Part shown: in pieces, positions 58,203 through 64,000 of the stretch
How the letters are laid out: each line of letters starts with the position of its first letter
Numbering within the stretch: the first letter of the stretch is position 1
Origin: Brevibacillus dissolubilis
GTDB taxonomy: Bacteria; Bacillota; Bacilli; Brevibacillales; Brevibacillaceae
Length of the DNA stretch: 64,000 nucleotides
Assembly (NCBI RefSeq): GCF_006170445.1
Contig: NZ_VCNA01000002.1
Coordinates: 124,001-188,000, forward strand
Reading direction: 5' to 3'
Position numbers and translations under genes: made by a program
The notes under the pieces: generated by a model
What the model was told of the DNA's origin: nothing
What the model saw: only the letters and a program-made list of their open reading frames with translations
The model's database searches: none

Positions 58203-58287
58203 AATAGTAGGTGCTTCTGGGAAGTTGGAGGACTCTGCACATTGCTGATATCGAGTATTTGTGTTGATTGTTCCGGATCACATTTAC
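58192..58287 (-). pseudogene. IS3-family transposase orfB, N-terminal fragment
   Basis: The frame reads IRNNQHKYSISAMCRVLQL then PRSTYYYEAQ, the usual N-terminus of the IS3 OrfB integrase. It overlaps the orfA stop as expected for a -1 frameshift product. It breaks off after the YYYEA motif; no DDE catalytic domain remains. Confidence 0.75.
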
Positions 58288-58506
58288 TTTCCTCCTAGTA
58301 TCAGCGCAGCTTGCTTTAAAATATCATTTTCCATCTGCAATTTTTTCAGTTCTTTTCGCAATTCGATGAGTTCTTGTTGTTCGGGAGTCGGACGGTGTTA
58401 GTTCATATTCACGGATAATGTCTTTTCTCGGCTTTCCACTTTTATAGAGCTGAACCATTTGTTCTGTGAACTCGGGCGTGTAAGTTCTTCTTGGTCGTTT
58501 TGTCAT
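58284..58506 (-). pseudogene. IS3-family transposase orfA with internal deletion and frameshift
   Basis: The start MTKRPRRTYTPEFTEQMVQL is a typical IS3 OrfA helix-turn-helix beginning. After YELTPS the frame shifts. In the other frame [18 protein letters not shown] continues as the leucine-zipper end [12 protein letters not shown]. The stretch between, normally about 20 residues, is lost. AAGGAG precedes the ATG. Confidence 0.8.
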
Positions 58507-58616
58507 GTAAATTCTCCTTGGGTAGGTTAGTTGTAGACTACTTGACCTTAAAATTTCTGTCTAGGAAAGTGTAGCCGATCCAATCATATGCATTGAATTC
58601 TAAGCCAATAAATGAC

Positions 58617-58652
58617 AAAGAGGGTTCTCCTCTAAGCATAGAACCCCTTCTT
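58617..58652. terminator. Hairpin between the IS remnant and the DsbA-like gene
   Basis: AAAGAGGGTTCT pairs imperfectly with AGAACCCCTTCTTT around an 11-nt loop. It probably ends the DsbA-like transcript (minus strand). Confidence 0.6.
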
Positions 58653-58721
58653 TCTACTTCACCTAATGTAAAATAATTAAGTCTGTTGACTGCTATTAAC
58701 AACACCTATCCGGCCCGCAAA

Positions 58722-59345
58722 TCATCCCCTCTTCGATCCCCCAGCCTTCGCCACTTTCCTACTCTCCACCTCAATCACCTGCTCCAACGCCTCTTTCGAC
58801 CGAACCCCACGCAACACCGAGTCCCCAATGATAAAAGTCGGCACAGCCGTAATATCCACCTCCGCCGCACGCTCCAGCGCCTTTTTATGCGCATCCCGAT
58901 ACTTCTGCGACACCAACGCCTCACGGTACTCCGACTCATCCAACCCGATCTCCCCGGCCAGCTTAGTCAGCACATCAATATCCCCGATGTCCTGCTCTTC
59001 TTGGAAAAACGCTTGGAACATCCGATGATTGTACTCGTTCCCTTTTCCGCGCTCTTTGGCAAATTGGTAGCCCTCAAACGCGAGATGGGTGTGCGGCTGC
59101 GGGGAGACGTGCGGAAGCGTGATGTTGACGCCGTAGTGCTCAGCCATTGGGTAGACGGAATCCTTCCAGACGCGCGGGAGGTATTCGTCTTCCACTCTCA
59201 GCGTTTCTGCTGGGTAGGATCGCAGCTCGTAGGGCATCCACTCGACTTCGACATCTTTGCCTTGGATAGCTTGTTCGAGCGGCACTTCGGCGATGAAGCA
59301 GAATGGACAGACGTAGTCGGAATAAACTTGGACTTTTACGGTCAT
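58722..59345 (-). CDS. DsbA/FrnE-type thioredoxin-fold oxidoreductase
   Basis: A 207-residue cytoplasmic DsbA family protein of the FrnE/2-hydroxychromene-2-carboxylate isomerase-like group. The active site CPFC is at residues 13-16 after a first beta strand (VKVQVYSDYVCPFC), a helical insertion covers about 60-160, and the cis-Pro loop is ITAVPTFIIGD. No signal peptide. It may catalyse thiol redox or isomerase reactions; the CPFC motif favours redox. AAAAGGAG lies upstream of the ATG. Confidence 0.9.
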   Translation of the reverse strand: MTVKVQVYSDYVCPFCFIAEVPLEQAIQGKDVEVEWMPYELRSYPAETLRVEDEYLPRVWKDSVYPMAEHYGVNITLPHVSPQPHTHLAFEGYQFAKERGKGNEYNHRMFQAFFQEEQDIGDIDVLTKLAGEIGLDESEYREALVSQKYRDAHKKALERAAEVDITAVPTFIIGDSVLRGVRSKEALEQVIEVESRKVAKAGGSKRG

Positions 59346-59544
59346 GTGGGATCGTGCTCCTTTTGGCTTGGAATTTTTACGTTACAAGTGTGGGCAATGC
59401 AGGAGCAAATGAATCAAGGGTCGGAGGGCAATTCGTCGCTATCATGGTCTTGGCCTTGATGGAAGAATTTGTGTGCGTTGTTGTGTGGGTTGTCGGTGCG
59501 GTTGCTCACTGTTTCAGCAAACTCGGCTGATTCAGCTTCTCCAA

Positions 59545-60855
59545 TTAACCCCGTAACACCCGATACAACGCATCCGCCCCAAAATGCACCGCCTCCACCG
59601 GAATACGCTCGTCCGCCGCATGGATCAGTGAGGTGAATTTCATCGATTCAGGCAAATTCATCGGCAGAAAACCATACGTCTGAATACCGATCCGCGAAAA
59701 ATAGCGCCCATCCGTCCCAGCCGGCAACAGCATCGGGACAGGGATTCCCTCTGGATCAGCCTGTCTCAGCTGGTCAGCCAGCTTGGGAAACAGCCCCATA
59801 TCCGGCTCGCTTGGAACAGGGTCATAGCGGATCAGCTCGAACTCTATCATCTCCGCCTGTTGGCCGATCACAGCACGGAGCTCGTCATAAAACTGCTCAG
59901 GCGTAAATCCAGGCAGAAGGCGTCCATCCATCTCGACGATGATTTCGCTTGGGACGACATTGATTTTTTCTCCTCCACGGATGATGGTCACGGTGACAGT
60001 ATTGCGCAGGAGCGGCTCAAATGTAGCGCCCTTCTCCCCCATCAGCTTGAGTATGGGATCGGTCAGCGCGGGATTGAGCAGCTGTCTCAGCAGAAAACTG
60101 GCTGGAAAAGGCAGATGGGAAGCCATGGATTCGATCATTAGTTTAGCGGCTGGGGTGATATGGACGGGTAGACGTGCTTCGTTCATTTTGGTTAAAAAGG
60201 ATGCCAGTTGACCGATGCTGCCGTCCTTTTTGCCGAGTGAGCCGTGACCGCCTGTGCCTCTTATTTTGGCGCGAACCCAGCAGAGCTGTTTTTCGGCGAT
60301 CATGATGGGATAAAAGCGTTGATTGTTCACCTGTAGTGAAAATCCACCAAATTCACCTATGGCATGACGTACCCCTTGGAACAGGTGGGGATGCTCTTCG
60401 ACCAAATATTTGGCACCGTATTCACCGCCTGCTTCTTCGTCACTGACGATGGCAAGAATGATGTCACCGGACAGAGAGATCTGCTCGGCATGTGCCCGCA
60501 GGAACGCTGCCAGCATCATGGCGACGCCGCCTTTCATGTCTAACGCCCCTCTTCCCCAGACGAAGCCGTCATGAATCTCGGCGGCAAAAGGCGGGTGCGT
60601 CCACTTCTGATCCTGTGTGCCGACGACGTCGACATGACCGTAGAGCAATAACGGTGGTTGGCTTCCGTTCCCTTTTAATCTGGCAATCAGGTTGGGGCGC
60701 TCGGGGTCTTTGGCGACGATGGTGGTTTCGATTCCGGCGTCGTGGAGCAGGCCTTGGATGTATTGGATGCATGCCTTTTCGTGTCCGGGCGGGTTGGTTG
60801 TATCGAAGCGAATGAGGTCTTGCAGGATTTGAACGGGGTTTTCATAGATGGGCAT
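59545..60855 (-). CDS. M20 family metallopeptidase/deacylase
   Basis: A 436-residue M20 (ArgE/DapE/ACY1-type) dizinc hydrolase. Metal and catalytic motifs are LLYGHVDVV (His), GRGALDMKGG (bridging Asp) and SDEEAGGEYG (general base and metal Glu). The inserted dimerization domain includes RGTGGHGSLGKKDGS. A late GTDGRYF matches the family pattern. It removes N-acyl groups or splits dipeptides; the exact substrate is unknown. The ATG at 60855 has AAAGGAG about 11 nt upstream; a longer start adds about 42 His/Gln/Ser-rich residues that look noncoding. Confidence 0.9.
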   Translation of the reverse strand: MPIYENPVQILQDLIRFDTTNPPGHEKACIQYIQGLLHDAGIETTIVAKDPERPNLIARLKGNGSQPPLLLYGHVDVVGTQDQKWTHPPFAAEIHDGFVWGRGALDMKGGVAMMLAAFLRAHAEQISLSGDIILAIVSDEEAGGEYGAKYLVEEHPHLFQGVRHAIGEFGGFSLQVNNQRFYPIMIAEKQLCWVRAKIRGTGGHGSLGKKDGSIGQLASFLTKMNEARLPVHITPAAKLMIESMASHLPFPASFLLRQLLNPALTDPILKLMGEKGATFEPLLRNTVTVTIIRGGEKINVVPSEIIVEMDGRLLPGFTPEQFYDELRAVIGQQAEMIEFELIRYDPVPSEPDMGLFPKLADQLRQADPEGIPVPMLLPAGTDGRYFSRIGIQTYGFLPMNLPESMKFTSLIHAADERIPVEAVHFGADALYRVLRG

Positions 60856-60869
60856 AGGCTGTGGTGCTC

Positions 60870-60985
60870 CTTTCGCGGGTCGTGATTGTGGGTTGTGAAT
60901 CATCGTGATGGATCGTGACTGTGAATTGAGAATGTGAGTCGTGGTGAATGGTTGTAGACGTGAGTCATGATGGTGAGTCACGGTT
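60870..60985. repeat. Degenerate GTGA-rich repeat tract
   Basis: Short words such as CGTGAT, GTGAATC, GTGAGTC and ATGGTGA recur about every 8-14 bp upstream of the M20 gene. No exact long repeat. Its role is unknown; the remaining sequence up to 61177 holds only the terminator. Confidence 0.4.
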
Positions 60986-61032
60986 GTTCTACGTCACTCG
61001 CACGTATTTATGGTTGAGCAGAAATGATAAGG

Positions 61033-61067
61033 ACAAACCCCCTCTGGTGAGAAGGGGTTTGTTTGGT
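61033..61067 (-). terminator. Terminator of the second NRPS gene
   Basis: ACAAACCCCCT pairs with AGGGGTTTGT with T/A runs on both sides, 110 bp beyond the NRPS stop on the minus strand. It could act both ways. Confidence 0.8.
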
Positions 61068-61177
61068 TTGAATATGAACGGTGTAAATGGTCGTGCTGTA
61101 CGCTTGCTACACTCCCTGTAGCGCAGTAACTAGCTCGCAGTAACTGCTGTGCCTTGGTGTGTATGTTACGGAGTTCG

Positions 61178-64000
61178 CTACTGTTTTTTCTGCTGGCTAT
61201 ATTGGTTGACCATCAGTTGGATGCATTTGACGTAGAGCTGGACGGTCTCCTTCATTTTTTCCTTGTTCAAGCGCTTGCCGTTGTATTCCCATCGGCATTG
61301 GATGCGGGACGGCTGCTCTTCTACCGTGAGGATGACATCGAAGAGCTGGAGCCAGTCTGGGTTGATCGTGAGGCCAGTGAGGTGTCTCGCGTGGTAAAGC
61401 GGGAGAATCGCGTCTTGGCTGGCGGTTGAGTTTACCAGCTCTTTCCATGTATATGCCTCTTGTCCGGCACTCTCTCCCTGCTTGTTCACGTAACGGAACA
61501 GTTGATCCAGCTGATTAAATGGCGCAAGGTCGATCTCCATTGCCTGCACGGCCTGTTCGTCAGTCATGGAGTAGGCGATCAATTGCGCTTGCTGGCTGAT
61601 CTGTGACCAGAGGTAGACGTAGGCTGAGTAGCAAATATCGCTGACCAGCACGTTTTCCGCTTGGGCCATTTCCTTCAGCTGGTGGTAGACGGCTTGATCG
61701 AGCTGGAATTGATACGACGCCACATTCGACCCGAGCCGCGCTGCTTCTGCGGATGCGTGGAAATAGCCTTTGGGCAACGGCAGATGCGAGAGCGTAACGT
61801 TGCGGTTCTGCTGGGTAGTCAAGGTGTCTAAGTGTCCAGCCAGCTTGGAGATGGTCGGGTAGGCGAACAGGTCGGCTACCTTCAGCTGATTCGGGAAGCG
61901 TTCTTCCAGCTTCTGATGGGCACGCAGGATCAGCAGGGAATTGCCGCCGACGTCGAAGAAATTGTCGTGGATGCCGATCTCTTTTTTGCCCAACAGTTCT
62001 TGCCACAGCTCGGCGAGGAAGCGTTCGGTGTCATTGCTGGCTGCCACGAATTCTACACCTGTACGCAGGTTGTGATCGGGTGCTGGGAGTTGCTTGCGGT
62101 CTACCTTGCCGTTGGTGGAGAGCGGTAAGGCTGGCAGTTGCATGAAATGGGCCGGGATCATGTAGTCGGGCAGTTGCTTGGCGAGATGGGCTTTCAGTTC
62201 GAGCACGGAAAGCTCCTGTCCCGCCACGATATATGCACACAGATACGTCTCCTGCTGCTGGTCTTTCCGGGCGATCACCACAGCTTCGTTGACAGACGGG
62301 TGGAGCATGAGCTGGTGCTCGATCTCGCCGCACTCGATGCGGTAGCCGCGGATTTTGACCTGATGATCCAGCCTGCCGAGGTACTCAATATTGCCGTCCG
62401 AAAGCCATCTGGCGAGGTCTCCGGTGCGGTACATGTTGGTTGCGGGATCAAAAGGATTCGGGATGAACTTCTCTGCGGTCAGCTCCGGACGATTCAGGTA
62501 CTCGCGGGCAAGACCGACACCGGCGATGCAGAGTTCTCCTGCGATACCGATCGGTTGAAGCTGGTTTTGTTCATTGACGATGTACAGCTGGATGTTGTCG
62601 ATTGGTCTGCCGATCGGGATGACGGTCTCGCCGGAATCGGTGTCGGTGACGCATTCATAATAGGAGACGTCGACGGTTGCTTCCGTCGGGCCGTACAGGT
62701 TGATCAGCCTGGTCGGATGCCATGCGCCGATGGTCTGGCGGAATTTGTCCACTTGGCTCAGGTTGAGTGCTTCGCCGCTGGTAAATACGTGCTTCAGGGT
62801 GGCCAGCTGCTGTCGGGTCTCCCCTTTTTCCACATACTCAAGGAACAGGTTGAGCATCGACGGGACAAAATGCATCGTCGTCACCTTCTGCTCCGCAATG
62901 GTCTGAATCATCTGCTGCGGGTCTTTTTCGCCGCCTGGTGCAAGCATGATGACACGTGCTCCTGTGAAGCTCCACCAGAACAGCTCCCAGACGGATACGT
63001 CAAAGGTAAACGGCGTTTTTTGCAGGATCACGTCTTGTTCGGTCAGCGGGTACATCTTCTGCATCCACGCGATCCGGTTGATGACAGAATGGTGTTCGAT
63101 GACGACGCCTTTAGGCTGGCCGGTTGATCCGGAGGTGTAGATGACGTAGGCACGGTTGCGGGAGTCGTGGACTTTTGGCAAGGTGCTGACGTCTTCATGG
63201 TTGTAGCTGCCGTCTTCGAGGTTGATGACCTCTGCACCAAGCTGTGCTGCGGTGGTGAGGTATTTTTCCTGGGTGAGCAGCCAGTGGGAACCGCTGTCCT
63301 GCATCAGGTAGCCGATGCGCTCTGCCGGCAGATGAGGCGCGATTGGGACGTAGGCGCCGCCTGCTTTGAGAATCGCCATGACGCAGACGATCATCTCCAG
63401 GGAACGGTCGAGCATGATGGCGACGAGGGATTCGCTCTGGACTCCTTTTTGGCGCAGGAGTCTTGCCAGCTGGTTGGACTTCTGATCCAGCTCACGGTAG
63501 GTCAGGGACTCACCTTCATAGCTCACGGCGATGTGATCCGGCGTCTGCTGAGCTTGGCGTTCCAGTACGGCATCGAGTGTCAGATGGGCCTCGTAGTCGG
63601 CCTGTGTCGCATTGAAGTCGTGCATGATGAGGCGTTCTTCCCCGTCTGTCAGCATCTTGATCTGTGCGAGCGGCGTCTGTGGCTGCATCACGGCCTGCCC
63701 GATGATCTGGCAATAATGTGCCACCATGCGAGAAATCGTCTCGGGGGTAAGCAGCTTGGTGCGATACTCCACATTCAGCTGGAGCGTATCCGCCTGCTCG
63801 ACGAATTCAAAGGTGATGTCTACTTTGGAAGCACGATGGTTCATCTCATATGGGGTGAACTGCATCTCTTCGAGTGTCAGCTCGGGGAGTCCCATGTTTT
63901 GCAGGACGAACATCACGTCAAATAGCGGATTGCGGCTCAGATCGCGCGGGATGTCCAGCTGGGCCACCAGCTTTTCGAACGGGTAATCTTGGTGTTCATA
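61178..64000 (-). CDS. NRPS C-terminal module, C(partial)-A(Ser)-T plus half condensation domain (5' end off right edge)
   Basis: The last 940 or so residues of another NRPS, open at the right edge. The first part is the end of a condensation domain (HQDYPFEKLV, NPLFDVMFVLQN). A full adenylation domain follows (YVIYTSGSTG, GYRIE, NGKVDRKQL) with code DVWHFSLVDK, a serine code, and a carrier domain (DVGGNSLLILRAHQ). After it come about 190 residues that look like only the C-lobe of a condensation domain: a start like LPLPKGYFH, middle helices, and the terminal FDVILTVEE...EYNGKRLNKEKM. The N-lobe with HHxxxDG is absent, and so are thioesterase or reductase domains. Release must occur in trans or on a partner. 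Nothing downstream continues the gene; a terminator follows. It is probably a separate locus from the LgrABC-like genes. Confidence 0.92.
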   Translation of the reverse strand, partial: YEHQDYPFEKLVAQLDIPRDLSRNPLFDVMFVLQNMGLPELTLEEMQFTPYEMNHRASKVDITFEFVEQADTLQLNVEYRTKLLTPETISRMVAHYCQIIGQAVMQPQTPLAQIKMLTDGEERLIMHDFNATQADYEAHLTLDAVLERQAQQTPDHIAVSYEGESLTYRELDQKSNQLARLLRQKGVQSESLVAIMLDRSLEMIVCVMAILKAGGAYVPIAPHLPAERIGYLMQDSGSHWLLTQEKYLTTAAQLGAEVINLEDGSYNHEDVSTLPKVHDSRNRAYVIYTSGSTGQPKGVVIEHHSVINRIAWMQKMYPLTEQDVILQKTPFTFDVSVWELFWWSFTGARVIMLAPGGEKDPQQMIQTIAEQKVTTMHFVPSMLNLFLEYVEKGETRQQLATLKHVFTSGEALNLSQVDKFRQTIGAWHPTRLINLYGPTEATVDVSYYECVTDTDSGETVIPIGRPIDNIQLYIVNEQNQLQPIGIAGELCIAGVGLAREYLNRPELTAEKFIPNPFDPATNMYRTGDLARWLSDGNIEYLGRLDHQVKIRGYRIECGEIEHQLMLHPSVNEAVVIARKDQQQETYLCAYIVAGQELSVLELKAHLAKQLPDYMIPAHFMQLPALPLSTNGKVDRKQLPAPDHNLRTGVEFVAASNDTERFLAELWQELLGKKEIGIHDNFFDVGGNSLLILRAHQKLEERFPNQLKVADLFAYPTISKLAGHLDTLTTQQNRNVTLSHLPLPKGYFHASAEAARLGSNVASYQFQLDQAVYHQLKEMAQAENVLVSDICYSAYVYLWSQISQQAQLIAYSMTDEQAVQAMEIDLAPFNQLDQLFRYVNKQGESAGQEAYTWKELVNSTASQDAILPLYHARHLTGLTINPDWLQLFDVILTVEEQPSRIQCRWEYNGKRLNKEKMKETVQLYVKCIQLMVNQYSQQKKQ

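Larger units (their letters stand above)
58150..58576 (-). mobile_element. Remnant of an IS3-family insertion sequence
   Basis: A terminal-inverted-repeat-like start near 58576 (GGCTACACTTTCCTAGACAG on the minus strand) is followed by the orfA start, an orfA with an internal deletion, and only the first 32 codons of orfB. The rest of orfB and the other end are missing. The element is dead. The flanks 57836-58124 and 58577-58616 show no gene. Confidence 0.75.

Noticed and set aside
60870-60985. Origin or iteron-like repeats upstream of the M20 gene
   Set aside because: The repeated words are short and irregular, with no DnaA boxes or AT-rich unwinding region.

Overview
The window looks like chromosomal DNA of an endospore-forming member of the Bacillales (a Brevibacillus, Paenibacillus or Tumebacillus-like organism; the genus cannot be fixed from sequence alone). 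The reasons are strong AGGAGG-type ribosome sites with GTG/TTG starts, a CotF-type spore coat operon around an alcohol dehydrogenase, tandem small four-helix membrane proteins, and gramicidin-type peptide synthetases. It carries parts of two nonribosomal peptide synthetase (NRPS) loci separated by about 35 kb of transport, signalling and sporulation genes. No rRNA, tRNA or CRISPR array was seen.

Left part (1-23.2 kb, minus strand): three consecutive NRPS genes in the order F-A-T-C-A-T-E, C-A-T-C-A-T-E-C-A-T-C-A-T-E, then C... running off the left edge. Organisation, lengths and the N-terminal formyltransferase domain match linear gramicidin synthetases LgrA, LgrB and LgrC. Adenylation codes read by eye give an aliphatic-type residue for module 1, one identical code for modules 2 and 3, Leu (with epimerase), Ala, and Val (with epimerase) for modules 4-6. 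This matches fVal-Gly-Ala-D-Leu-Ala-D-Val of gramicidin closely, but with possible differences at positions 1-3.

23.2-32.1 kb: a divergent two-gene ABC exporter (plus strand, strong SigA-type promoter) meets, tail to tail, a minus-strand operon of RND efflux pump, lipoprotein adaptor, type II thioesterase and an unusually long aldo/keto reductase. These are reasonable resistance, editing and product-finishing partners of the assembly line.

32.4-45.8 kb (mostly minus strand): a TrkA-N potassium channel; an EctB-like class III aminotransferase-fold protein in which the catalytic lysine is histidine; a MATE exporter; two adjacent DUF4157 (eCIS core domain) proteins, the larger with an internally repeated region; a metallo-beta-lactamase-fold hydrolase; a small unknown protein; and a membrane diguanylate cyclase.

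45.9-51.9 kb: a complete oligopeptide ABC transporter operon (SBP, OppB, OppC, OppD, OppF) with a near-consensus promoter, an internal terminator after the binding-protein gene and a four-copy 36-bp repeat that lengthens OppC. 52.3-57.8 kb: a royal-jelly/yellow-type beta-propeller protein, two CBO0543-like membrane proteins, a small minus-strand protein, and a yraGF-adhB-yraED-like spore coat operon. 57.8-61.2 kb: a decayed IS3-family element, a DsbA/FrnE-type oxidoreductase and an M20 peptidase.

61.2-64.0 kb (minus strand, open at the right edge): the end of another NRPS, with a serine-coded adenylation domain, a carrier domain and, in place of a thioesterase, only the C-terminal half of a condensation domain.
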